64,000 bases of DNA from Paenibacillus caseinilyticus (GTDB lineage Bacteria > Bacillota > Bacilli > Paenibacillales > NBRC-103111), in assembly GCF_027533645.1 (NCBI RefSeq), contig NZ_JAQAGY010000002.1:549440-613439 (forward strand). Direction: 5' to 3'. Positions 41,840 to 49,825 of this stretch are shown here, one piece after another. The stretch's first letter is position 1, and every line of letters starts with the position of its first letter. Below the pieces are notes generated by a model. It was given only the letters and a program-made list of their open reading frames with translations, did not search any database and was not told where the DNA came from. The translations under genes and the position numbers were made by a program.

Positions 41840-42228
41840 ATGGGTTTCCTCCGATCTATAGAGGGCTAGGGGGGCTCTTCCTCTTCCTTGCAATCTTACT
41901 TGTCATCTTACCGTGCGAACCGCGGCGAGACAACAAGAAATGTACCACATCTGGGCAAGGATAACGAGCGGGGCGGTCCGGACATTTCCCGGGAAAACGT
42001 ATTATTCGACATGGTTCGTCATTCGCAGCTGACTCTAGTGGATTTCCCTGGCCGGAGCACACGAGCTTTCCATATTTTGTTGTATCTCTGGCGGAACTCG
42101 CACCCCAGCTACTAGATGTAGAGAGAGGCGCAACTTTTTTAACAAAATTCTTAAGAATACGCGCAACTCTTGCGGGGAACCGGAGTATAACCTAGCAGAT
42201 ATGCCAAAGACAATGGAGGTTGCTCGAA
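41840..42228. other. Intergenic region without recognisable gene
   Basis: About 390 bases between divergent genes. Short open frames here have neither ribosome sites nor recognisable products. A TTTTTTAACAAAATTCTTAAGAA-type AT-rich patch about 70 bases before the next gene may be a promoter element, but no clear -35/-10 pair is seen. Confidence 0.5.
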
Positions 42229-42843
42229 ATGAAAGTGCCGCGCTTGCTGACGCTGGTGCTGTCGTTATCCCTCTTCGGGACGGCGGGGGCAGTGGCCAGC
42301 TCCTTATGGGGCGATTACGAAGGCTTCTCGAAAGCCAAGGTGTTAATTAATAATGCGGAGCAGTCCTTCGGGGACAACGAAGCGCCCGCTTTTCTGATTA
42401 AAGGAAGTACGGTGTTCCCGGTCCGCGTCCTCTCCGACAAGCTGCAGGCGCTGGTGAAATGGGATGACGCCAATAAGACGGTGTCGGTGTACAAACCGAA
42501 CGTGCATATGTTCGTGGCGAAGAAGGTAAGCAACGACTATTCCATCGAGCAGCCGTTCGGCAAGGTGAAGAAGGGCGACAGCCTGGACTTCGCGGTCGTG
42601 GCGCAGGTGGATTCGCTGACGACCCCGATTACGTCGTTCAAGCTTTCGATCGTATCCCCGAGCGGCGAGGAGGTTCAAGTTCATGAGAAGCCGGTGGAGG
42701 GCCAGCGTGAGAGTTTCTGGTACACGTGGCCGTTCGATGTAGCCTTTACTGAAGCCGGCGGCTACAAAGTGAAGTTCTCGATCCAAACCGAGGCGGGCGG
42801 GGCTTATACCGTCGTTTCGGAGAAGACGATCGCTTCGGAATAA
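42229..42843 (+). CDS. Secreted copper-amine-oxidase-type stalk protein
   Basis: 204 residues with signal peptide (KVPRLLTLVLSLSLFGTAGAVAS). The mature part has KVLINNAEQSFGDNEAPAF, FPVRVLSDKLQALVKWDDAN and KTVSVYKPNV, the copper amine oxidase N-terminal-like fold used widely as a surface domain in Paenibacillus. A beta-sandwich follows (PITSFKLSIVSPSG). It is not an enzyme by itself. ATG 42229 is preferred to TTG 42220 because GGAGG precedes it. Confidence 0.78.
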   Translation: MKVPRLLTLVLSLSLFGTAGAVASSLWGDYEGFSKAKVLINNAEQSFGDNEAPAFLIKGSTVFPVRVLSDKLQALVKWDDANKTVSVYKPNVHMFVAKKVSNDYSIEQPFGKVKKGDSLDFAVVAQVDSLTTPITSFKLSIVSPSGEEVQVHEKPVEGQRESFWYTWPFDVAFTEAGGYKVKFSIQTEAGGAYTVVSEKTIASE

Positions 42844-42874
42844 TGGCTGGAATCCGCCGCAGGCCCCGTCCTCA

Positions 42875-42904
42875 TTGACTTGGGCGGAGGGCGCATGGTA
42901 CGAT
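42875..42904 (+). promoter_or_regulatory. Promoter of the DUF1292 gene
   Basis: -35 TTGACT (42875-42880), an 18-base spacer and -10 TACGAT (42899-42904), 42 bases before the ATG. Confidence 0.6.
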
Positions 42905-42946
42905 ACGGGGGAAGCATTCAATTTATGACGAAATGAGGTTTTCTCC

Positions 42947-43240
42947 ATGAGCGATCACATCCATGACGCTTCCTGCGACCATGATCATGAAGATGATATT
43001 TTTATCGTAACCGACCAAGACGGCGTTGAGCATGAGATGGTGATGGTATATACCTTCGAAGCGAATGACCGTGCTTATGCGGTCCTTCTTGATCGCAATG
43101 ACGTGGAGGCAGACGGAGTCATCTTCCGCATCGAGGAAGAAGACGGTGAAGCTTTCTTGGCAAGCATTGAAGACGAAGAAGAATGGGATCGCGTTGTTGC
43201 TATCTACAATGAGATTGTAGAAGAGCAAGACCAGCCCTAA
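42947..43240 (+). CDS. DUF1292 protein (YrzB-like)
   Basis: 97 acidic residues. After a His/Asp-rich start (HIHDASCDHDHEDD), the DUF1292 core is clear: FIVTDQDGVEHEMVMVYTFE, YAVLLDRND and FRIEEEDGEAFLASIEDEEE. Conserved in Bacillales, often near alaS-type genes; here it stands alone with its own promoter and terminator. The function is unknown. Confidence 0.88.
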   Translation: MSDHIHDASCDHDHEDDIFIVTDQDGVEHEMVMVYTFEANDRAYAVLLDRNDVEADGVIFRIEEEDGEAFLASIEDEEEWDRVVAIYNEIVEEQDQP

Positions 43241-43256
43241 CTGATATGGTCTGCCA

Positions 43257-43300
43257 GACCCTTCTTGTTCACGCATTCCGTGACGGGAAGGGTTTTTCGC
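43257..43300 (+). terminator. Terminator of the DUF1292 gene
   Basis: ACCCTTC / GAAGGGT outer stem with an inner GTTCACG / CGTGAC stem, followed by TTTTT. Confidence 0.85.
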
Positions 43301-43450
43301 GCGCGATTCAATGAGGGGCAAGGGGGCCGTCGGCAAGATGGGGCTCCACTCCGGCAGAAGCAGCAAAAAGCCCGGTCAGGGTATGTCTAGCACACGCCGG
43401 CCGGACCAGCAGCAAGGCCCTGGTATCCGGCTGGCGTTGAACCGCTGCGG

Positions 43451-43870
43451 TTATTTGCGGGGATTGAAGTACATCGTGCGGCCGTTGAACAGATGCAGCT
43501 CCGCTTTCCACAGCCGGCCGAAGTATTTGCAGAATTCATTGCCCTTCGACTTGTCTCCGTGTGTGGCGTCATCGGGCAGCACGACCTGTAAGAAGTGACG
43601 TTCGGTCTCTCCGTCCGTCTCGGAACCGATCCCCATGACGATATATTTGTACAGCGGATTCGTGCCTTTGAGATAGAACCAGACGTTCCCGCTCTCCGGT
43701 TTGGTCTCGATCGTATAAGGGAAGCCGGCGTCGTCATAGTCCCAACCGAGCTGCCGGCCGGTCTGGGCAAGCTGATCCTTGTAATGGAGGAGCTGGGCCT
43801 TCAGTTCATCGAGCGTGAGGGTGGAGCGTGCGGAACCGTCAACGAATTTGATGTATGCGCTTTGCGCCAT
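43451..43870 (-). CDS. DUF1885 protein
   Basis: 139 residues. AYIKFVDGSARSTLTLDELK, LLHYKDQLAQTGRQLGWDYD and LKGTNPLYKYIVMGIG match the DUF1885 family of Bacillales, small FKBP-like-fold proteins of unknown role. Starts at 43876 and 43870 are both ATG; the second is taken because it better fits the weak GCAGGTG site. Confidence 0.8.
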   Translation of the reverse strand: MAQSAYIKFVDGSARSTLTLDELKAQLLHYKDQLAQTGRQLGWDYDDAGFPYTIETKPESGNVWFYLKGTNPLYKYIVMGIGSETDGETERHFLQVVLPDDATHGDKSKGNEFCKYFGRLWKAELHLFNGRTMYFNPRK

Positions 43871-44025
43871 GATCAATGCACCTGCCTATGAATGGACTTC
43901 AATAATGTGCTTCGTGCCTCGAACGTGCTCAAGCCTCATCATAGCATTCCCTATGGGCGAATACAACCGAATAGGCAGAGGGGCGGAAGACAAGCTCCGA
44001 TCTGCAGGAGAGAGAGGATTCAGCG

Positions 44026-44865
44026 ATGGGTACGAACCAATTTGCCGGCTATTTGCTGGTCACCGATATGGACGGTACGCTGCTCGACAGCGAGAAGCGG
44101 ATCAGTCCGGAGAACGAAGCGGCCATCCGGCGCTTTACGGAAGAAGGGGGGCGCTTTACCCTGGCGACAGGCCGTATTGCCGCGTCGGCGAAGCCCTATG
44201 CGGACCGGCTGCCGCTCAATGCCCCGGCGATCCTCTATAACGGCGTCGTGATTCATGACTTCCAGCGGGGGGAGAACGTGTGGGAAGAGACCTTGCCCGT
44301 CTCATGTGCCGGCGTGCTGGCCCGCGTGAAGGAACGCTTCCCCGGGATCGGGATCGAAATATATCCGCAGGGCGCGGATATCCCTTATTTCCTGCAGGAT
44401 AATCTCATGACAGCGCGCCACCGCCAGATCGAAGGCTTCCCGGAGCGCCCGGCTGCTGCGCCGGAAGACGCTCCGGGGCCCTGGAGCAAGATCCTGTTCG
44501 CTTGGGATCCCGAGCTGCTTGACGAGTGGACCGACACGATCGTTGCACAGACGCAGGGAGCCGAGATCGAATGGGTCCGTTCCGATGACAGGTATCTTGA
44601 GATCCTCCCCTACGGGGCGACCAAAGGACATGCGCTGGAGCGGCTGATGGACATGCTGGACATCCCGCGGGAGCGGACGATCGCACTTGGGGATCATCTC
44701 AACGATCTCGAGATGATCCGGCGTGCGGGAACCGGCATTGCGGTGGCAAATGCCCACAAGGACCTGCTCAAGGAAGCGAAGCGCCACGGGGTGCATCACA
44801 ACGAGCATGCGGTGGCGGATGCCGTCGCGTGGCTTGAGCGTCACATCGCTGGAGAAGAAGCATAG
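44026..44865 (+). CDS. Cof-type HAD phosphatase
   Basis: 279 residues. HAD motif I is DMDGTLLDS with nucleophile Asp14. Motif II Thr lies in FTLATGR, Lys in GATKGHALERL and motif IV in ALGDHLNDLEMIRRAG. A C2B cap sits between motifs II and III, typical of Cof/YidA-like enzymes that dephosphorylate sugar phosphates or flavin precursors. ATG 44026 follows GAGAGAGGA. Confidence 0.9.
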   Translation: MGTNQFAGYLLVTDMDGTLLDSEKRISPENEAAIRRFTEEGGRFTLATGRIAASAKPYADRLPLNAPAILYNGVVIHDFQRGENVWEETLPVSCAGVLARVKERFPGIGIEIYPQGADIPYFLQDNLMTARHRQIEGFPERPAAAPEDAPGPWSKILFAWDPELLDEWTDTIVAQTQGAEIEWVRSDDRYLEILPYGATKGHALERLMDMLDIPRERTIALGDHLNDLEMIRRAGTGIAVANAHKDLLKEAKRHGVHHNEHAVADAVAWLERHIAGEEA

Positions 44866-45069
44866 GCAGCCGCAGCTGAGGGAGCTGGCGCATCCACTTA
44901 CCTGCGATATCCTCCCGTTCTGTATTCACCTCGGGCGGACCGTGGACCGGCTGCTCTTCGGGGAAGACGCCTTCCCTTAAGCAGCAAGGTCTGCCGCTTA
45001 AGGGGGAGGCTGTTCCTGCTAGACGGGCTCCGACTGCGGAGGGCTGCGTACTGTGCAGTCCCGCTTCAA

Positions 45070-45122
45070 AATAAAAAACAGCATCCGGCTCCCGTTCCGT
45101 TGGACGGACGAGCCGGATGCTG
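45070..45122 (-). terminator. Terminator of speA
   Basis: Perfect 13-bp stem CAGCATCCGGCTC / GAGCCGGATGCTG with an 18-base loop; on the minus strand it is followed by TTTTTTATTTT. Confidence 0.92.
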
Positions 45123-45150
45123 CAGTTGGCGGGGGATAGCCGATGGTGGA

Positions 45151-46626
45151 TTAGAAAATGGCCGGCGTCTCCACGATAACCTTCACGAACTCGATGCTGC
45201 GGTCTTCCGGTCCTTTGACCGGCAGGCCCACTTCGACGTGCTCGGTGATATAATCGATGAGCTCCTGCGAGATAACCTCGCCGGGCAGCAGGATCGGAAT
45301 GCCCGGCGGATACACATAGATGAACTCCGCAATGATCCGGTCGGCCGACTCCTTGAACGCGATGAGCTCCGTATCGCCGTAGAAGGCATCGCGCGGCGTC
45401 AGCGTCAGCTGCGGAATCTTTGGCACCTTGATTACGAGCTCGTTCGCCTGGCGGATGTTGTAATTCTCCTCGGAGAGGCGGCGCAGCGCGATAAGCAGCG
45501 ATTCGACGTTATCGAGCGTATCGCCGGGTGTAATCAGGCAGAGGATGTTGTACATGTCGCTGAGCTCGACTTCGATGTTGAACTCGTCTCGCAGCCAGTT
45601 CTCGACCTCGTATCCTGTAATGCCGAGGTGGCGGACATGAATATTGACTTTCGTCGGATCGTAGTCAAAGGTGGCTTCCGTTCCGAGAATATCTTCGCCG
45701 AAGCAGTACAGCCCCGGAATACGGTTGATCTCCGTACGGGCGTAGTTCGCGAGCTCGATGGCCTTCTCGGCCATCGCTCTGCCGTTCAATGCCAGGTTGC
45801 GGCGGGAGGTGTCGAGCGAGCCGAGCAGGATATATGACGTCGAAGTGGTCGTCAGCATGGAGATGATCGTCTTCGCCCGGCGGACGCTGACCCGCTCTCC
45901 CTTGATGTTAAGCACGGAGCTCTGCGTCATGGATCCGCCGAGCTTATGTACGGACGTAGCGGCCATATCCGCGCCGGCTTCCATGGCCGACATCGGCAGC
46001 TTGTCATGGAAGTGAATGAGCACGCCGTGTGCTTCGTCGACCAGGACCGGAATATTGTAGCCGTGGACGATGTCGACGATTTCCTTCAGATTCGCGCAGA
46101 CGCCATAGTACGTCGGATTGATGATGAGGACAGCCTTCGCATCCGGATGGCGTTCGAGCGCGCGCTTGACGGAACTGGTCGTCACGCCGTGATCGATACC
46201 GAGATTCTCGTCTCGCACGGGCTTCAGGAAGACGGGCTTCGCCCCGGCGAAGATAATCGCGGCCATAACGGACTTGTGCACGTTGCGCGGTACGATGATC
46301 TTGTCGCCCTGCGAGCAGACCGTCATGATCATGGTCATGATCGCCCCGCTGGTGCCTTGGACGGAGAAGAAGGTATGGTCCGCCCCGAAAGCGTCAGCGG
46401 CGAGCTTCTGCGATTCTTCAATGACGCCGGTCGGTTGGTGCAGGTCATCGAGCGGTGCTATATTGATCAGGTCGATGGACAGCGCGTTGTCGCCGATAAA
46501 CTCCCGAAATTCCGGGTCCATGCCGACACCTTTCTTATGTCCTGGAATGTGAAACTGTACCGGGTTGCGTCCGGCGTGCTCCTTCAGTGCGGTGAACAGG
46601 GGAGTTTTCGTTTGATCCACGGTCAT
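45151..46626 (-). CDS. speA: Arginine decarboxylase, fold-III PLP enzyme
   Basis: 491 residues, closely matching Bacillus SpeA in length and motifs: QFHIPGHKKGVGMDPEFREF near the N-terminus, FFSVQGTSGAIMT, the PLP-interacting VDEAHGV (DEAH 197-200) and Schiff-base Lys228 in SVHKLGG. It decarboxylates arginine to agmatine, the first step to putrescine and spermidine. It is transcribed alone between a strong promoter and terminator; speE/speB are not in this window. A lysine decarboxylase annotation is possible but the SpeA match is better. Confidence 0.9.
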   Translation of the reverse strand: MTVDQTKTPLFTALKEHAGRNPVQFHIPGHKKGVGMDPEFREFIGDNALSIDLINIAPLDDLHQPTGVIEESQKLAADAFGADHTFFSVQGTSGAIMTMIMTVCSQGDKIIVPRNVHKSVMAAIIFAGAKPVFLKPVRDENLGIDHGVTTSSVKRALERHPDAKAVLIINPTYYGVCANLKEIVDIVHGYNIPVLVDEAHGVLIHFHDKLPMSAMEAGADMAATSVHKLGGSMTQSSVLNIKGERVSVRRAKTIISMLTTTSTSYILLGSLDTSRRNLALNGRAMAEKAIELANYARTEINRIPGLYCFGEDILGTEATFDYDPTKVNIHVRHLGITGYEVENWLRDEFNIEVELSDMYNILCLITPGDTLDNVESLLIALRRLSEENYNIRQANELVIKVPKIPQLTLTPRDAFYGDTELIAFKESADRIIAEFIYVYPPGIPILLPGEVISQELIDYITEHVEVGLPVKGPEDRSIEFVKVIVETPAIF

Positions 46627-46673
46627 CCCTACCCTTCATGTGCGAAATTTGTTGGAAAAAAGCAAACAAACTG

Positions 46674-46701
46674 AGTATAGCAAAATGGGACGAGGATGCA
46701 A
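46674..46701 (-). promoter_or_regulatory. Promoter of speA
   Basis: On the minus strand, -35 TTGCAT (46696-46701), a 16-base spacer and -10 TATACT (46674-46679). Confidence 0.7.
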
Positions 46702-46907
46702 GCGGTTTTCAGAAATAGTTTCAAAACCTTTACACAAGCCTTTGCAAAGAAAGGTTTGTCGATTTTGTTAATCTTGGGAGAGTCCGTTTCATTCCTTTCT
46801 CAAGATATGGTACGATGACAGGGACAATGGAATCAGGTCCTCCCAAGCGGAGCGCGGTTGTTACCATGACCCTATTCCTATCCTCCTTGAAGGGAACACA
46901 CACCCGT

Positions 46908-48086
46908 ATGAACAAACAGCTCGGCGTCGTCATGATTCTCCTCATGACGATCTTTATCGGCTTTGGCATCATTATTCCCGTCCTGCCGGACGCGGTGACC
47001 GGCTCGGGGGCAGAGAGCTTTCACCTTGGACTGCTGCTCTCTGTCTATTCGCTCGCTTCGTTCCTGATGTCTCCGTTCTGGGGATCGCTCTCGGACCGGA
47101 TCGGACGGCGTCCTCTCATCATGACCGGAGCCTTCGGCTTCAGTATCTCCTTCTTCCTGTTCGGGATTGCAGGGGACAACCTGGTGCTCATGTACCTCTC
47201 CCGGATTCTCGGGGGTCTCTTCTCCGGCGCGGCCACGGCCTGCGCGGTCGCCTATGTGGCCGATATCACTTCCGAGGAGAACCGGACCAAAGGAATGGGG
47301 CTCGTCGGGATGTCGATCGGTCTCGGTTTTATCTTCGGACCGGCCTTCGGCGGCCTGCTGAGCGGCTTCGGCACCCAGGTTCCGTTCTTCGCGGCCTCTG
47401 CGCTTGCCTTTGCAACCTTCGTCTTCGCCTTCTTCATGCTGCCGGAATCGCTGACCGAGGACAAGCGCCGCAAGCCGCAGGAGGCAAAGGTATCGCGGTG
47501 GAAGGCCTTCGACGGCCCGCTGAAGTACCTGTATGTGCTCTCGTTCTTCGTCTCGTTCTCCCTCGCCGGTCTGGAGGCGACGCTGCTGTTGTTCCAGCGT
47601 GACCAAATCGGTGCGGACGCGAAGCAGCTCGGCATCATGTTTGCCGTCAGCGGCATTGTCGGCGCCTTGATCCAGGGCGGCGTCGTTCGCCGGCTGATCA
47701 AGAGAGGGCAGGAGTCCACGGTGATCGGCATCGGTCTCGTGCTGTCGGCGGTGGGCTTCGTGCTCATCTTGTTCTCCAGCTCGCTGCTCACCGCGTCGAT
47801 CTATCTCAGCGTCTTCGCGGCGGGCAATGCCTTGATCCGGCCCTGCGTCACCTCGCTCATTACGCAGAAGACGAAGGTGGGGCAGGGAGTCGCCTCCGGC
47901 CTCAGCTCGTCCATGGACAGCCTCGGCCGGATCACCGGGCCGCTGCTCGGCGCCGGCGTCTACGACTACAGCCATAACCTGCCGTTCTACTCCGGCGCTC
48001 TGATGTCGGCGGCAGCCGTGTTCCTGCTCTTCCGCTTCATCGCGGCGGACCGGGCCGAGGGAAGCCGTCTGCGTCAGACGGCTTGA
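46908..48086 (+). CDS. MFS multidrug efflux transporter (DHA1, Bmr/NorA-like)
   Basis: 392 residues, twelve membrane segments. Motif A GSLSDRIGRRPLI lies between helices 2 and 3 and motif C GLGFIFGPAFGGLL in helix 5, typical of drug:H+ antiporters. The start is taken as ATG 46908, where the membrane protein proper begins (MNKQLGVVMILLMTIF). The ribosome site there is weak, and a longer start at 46815 lies on the probable -10 box. A candidate promoter (TTTCAT, 18 bases, TACGAT at 46811-46816) precedes it. Confidence 0.85.
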   Translation: MNKQLGVVMILLMTIFIGFGIIIPVLPDAVTGSGAESFHLGLLLSVYSLASFLMSPFWGSLSDRIGRRPLIMTGAFGFSISFFLFGIAGDNLVLMYLSRILGGLFSGAATACAVAYVADITSEENRTKGMGLVGMSIGLGFIFGPAFGGLLSGFGTQVPFFAASALAFATFVFAFFMLPESLTEDKRRKPQEAKVSRWKAFDGPLKYLYVLSFFVSFSLAGLEATLLLFQRDQIGADAKQLGIMFAVSGIVGALIQGGVVRRLIKRGQESTVIGIGLVLSAVGFVLILFSSSLLTASIYLSVFAAGNALIRPCVTSLITQKTKVGQGVASGLSSSMDSLGRITGPLLGAGVYDYSHNLPFYSGALMSAAAVFLLFRFIAADRAEGSRLRQTA

Positions 48087-48121
48087 CGGACCGCCACGAA
48101 GCTTGCAAAGTCCCGATCTCA

Positions 48122-48173
48122 TCAAAAAAGCTGTTTTCCAGCCGGAACGTACCGGCAGGGAAACAGCTTTTTT
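48122..48173. terminator. Bidirectional terminator between MFS and GNAT genes
   Basis: AAAAAAGCTGTTT and AAACAGCTTTTTT flank an inner CCGG/CCGG hairpin. The run of A and T on each side allows function in both directions. Confidence 0.85.
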
Positions 48174-48217
48174 GACCTGCAGAAAGAGTAAGCCGCAGAG
48201 CTCGTTCTTTGTCTTCT

Positions 48218-48784
48218 CTAGGGTGTCACGCCCTTCGGCCGCTCCCGCCAATCCTCCGCCGTGATCGCATAGATGCGGTGATCCTCCCATACGCCGGCAA
48301 TCCGGAGGTACCGCTTAGCCAGGCCTTCGCAGCGCATGCCGTTCTTCTCGGCTACACGCTGCGAGCCGGTATTGCCCGGCATGATGCCTGCCTGTACGCG
48401 GTGCAGGTTCGCATGTTCGAAGGCGAACTTCAGCGTCAGTCCTACGGCTTCGGTCATGAGCCCGCGGCCGTTCCAGCGCTCGGCCAGCATATAGCCGATG
48501 TTCGCATTCTGCCAGGCCCCGCGGACGATACAGGAGAGCCGGACCCGTCCGATGAGTTCGTCACCCGGCGTGAAGATGCCGAAGGAGAAGCTGCCGCCCA
48601 GCTCCTGTTCCGCAAGCGACTGGGTGATTGTCTCCTTCACGCCTTCCCGGGTATAGAAGGCTTCATCCTGGATAGGCTCGAACGGCTGGAAGAAGCTTCG
48701 GTTCTCCGTCCGCAGGCGCCACAAGGCCTCCGTATCCGAATGGAGCAGAATGCGCGTATAGACCGATTGTCCCTGCATGAGCAT
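48218..48784 (-). CDS. GNAT acetyltransferase, RimJ/RimL type
   Basis: 188 residues. IGRVRLSCIVRGAWQNANIG is the substrate-facing strand pair, YMLAERWNGRGLMTEAV the acetyl-CoA-binding motif A, and NTGSQRVAEKNGMRCEG motif B. The pattern is that of ribosomal-protein alanine acetyltransferases and related resistance enzymes. ATG 48784 lies 7 bases after the TetR stop, with GGAGGGGAG upstream, so the two genes form an operon. Confidence 0.87.
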   Translation of the reverse strand: MLMQGQSVYTRILLHSDTEALWRLRTENRSFFQPFEPIQDEAFYTREGVKETITQSLAEQELGGSFSFGIFTPGDELIGRVRLSCIVRGAWQNANIGYMLAERWNGRGLMTEAVGLTLKFAFEHANLHRVQAGIMPGNTGSQRVAEKNGMRCEGLAKRYLRIAGVWEDHRIYAITAEDWRERPKGVTP

Positions 48785-48790
48785 GGTAGG

Positions 48791-49480
48791 TTACTCCCCT
48801 CCTCTCGGATCCCCGCCCGCAGACAGGCCGTTCATAATAAATTTCACGCAGGTATCGATCTCCTCTTCCTCATTCCAGTCCTTCTCGGGAAAGAGCAGGA
48901 AGCGTGTCATGAGGAACCCCACCACGACGGACACCGTCAGCCGGACGACAGTAAAGGCGGGAAGAGGGAGGATCTGGCCTTGTGCCTGAAAGTGGTGAAT
49001 CACCTTCTCCACCCGCCTATACACTTCTTTCATCAGAACGGCTTTGAATTCTTCGCGCAGCTCGGTCTGGAAGGGGATCTCCTGCAGCAGAATCCGGATG
49101 ACCGGCAGATGCCGGCGTACGAACTCGAGCCGGTTGCGGACGAGCGCCCGCAAAAATTCGTCATACCCCGTGTACCGGGCCTCAAGCACAGGGGTAAAAT
49201 CGCGCAGAACGAACGGGGCGACAAGCTTGGCCATGGTCGGTCCGACGATGGAGAGCAGGAGCTCCTTCTTTGTCTTATAGTGCCGGAAGATCGTGCCCTC
49301 CGCGACGCCGGCCTTCTGGGCGATCTCGCTGGTGGAGGCGGCGGAATAGCCCTTGGCCGCAAAAATATCGACCGCCGCTATCACGATCCTCTTCTGCTTC
49401 TCCGTCATGTCTTTCCCGGAATCCCCGAGCTCGAGCAGCTGCATCAGCCAGGCATCCTCCGAAGCCGGTTCGGTCGTCAT
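48791..49480 (-). CDS. TetR family repressor
   Basis: 229 residues. The N-terminal helix-turn-helix (IVIAAVDIFAAKGYSAASTS, EIAQKAGVAEGTIFRHYKTK) is classical TetR. The rest is a helical ligand domain with a hydrophobic VVRLTVSVVVGFLMTRFLLF segment. It probably represses itself and the GNAT gene through the TGAG/CTCA site overlapping its promoter. The ligand is unknown; the nearby MFS pump is transcribed toward it and separated by a terminator. Confidence 0.87.
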   Translation of the reverse strand: MTTEPASEDAWLMQLLELGDSGKDMTEKQKRIVIAAVDIFAAKGYSAASTSEIAQKAGVAEGTIFRHYKTKKELLLSIVGPTMAKLVAPFVLRDFTPVLEARYTGYDEFLRALVRNRLEFVRRHLPVIRILLQEIPFQTELREEFKAVLMKEVYRRVEKVIHHFQAQGQILPLPAFTVVRLTVSVVVGFLMTRFLLFPEKDWNEEEEIDTCVKFIMNGLSAGGDPRGGE

Positions 49481-49522
49481 GCGTTCACCTTCTTTCTTGT
49501 TGCTGAAAGTTTGCTATTCTAT

Positions 49523-49563
49523 AGTATAAAGCATAACGGATAGCCAGTGTGAGTAAACGCTCA
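49523..49563 (-). promoter_or_regulatory. Promoter and candidate operator of the TetR/GNAT operon
   Basis: On the minus strand, -10 TATACT (49523-49528) with a weak -35 near 49546-49552. A palindrome TGAG-TAAACG-CTCA (49550-49563) overlaps the -35 region, the usual place for TetR autoregulation. Confidence 0.5.
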
Positions 49564-49571
49564 TTCTTATA

Positions 49572-49587
49572 ATTTAAACGTTTAAAT
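49572..49587. promoter_or_regulatory. Perfect 16-bp palindrome upstream of the sugar-uptake operon
   Basis: ATTTAAACGTTTAAAT is a perfect inverted repeat just beyond the TetR operator. It may be a binding site for TetR or another regulator. No gene lies from 49588 to 49825; a partial cre-like TATAAGCGCTTTTC is near 49745. Confidence 0.4.
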
Positions 49588-49825
49588 ATTAATTTCGGAG
49601 GGTCGATCGGAGAATGGATAGCTCCCATTCACGATTCTGGAAGGCGGTACCCGAAATTCCGCGGTTCACAGAGGTGCAGACGGCCGCTTATGATGCAGTC
49701 AGACATCAGGCCTAACTTCAGCTGTCCTATCGTTTCTCCAGTAGTATAAGCGCTTTTCTAAACAGTCTACTATGCTGAATCGGGGCTCCGCCCTGAGAGG
49801 GATCGAAAAAGGGAGGCAGGTACGA

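Noticed and set aside
44866..44980. Plus-strand frame after the HAD gene with a plausible-looking C-terminus (ILPFCIHLGRTVDRLL)
   Set aside because: It would start inside the HAD phosphatase gene in another frame and has no ribosome site.
46627..46907. Riboswitch or leader regulating speA or the MFS gene
   Set aside because: Only promoter elements are visible; no conserved aptamer pattern or terminator/antiterminator pair.
46878..48290. 470-codon minus-strand frame opposite the MFS transporter
   Set aside because: Composition (Arg, Glu, Gly, Asp) is the typical mirror of a high-GC membrane protein gene; the plus-strand product is a clear MFS protein.
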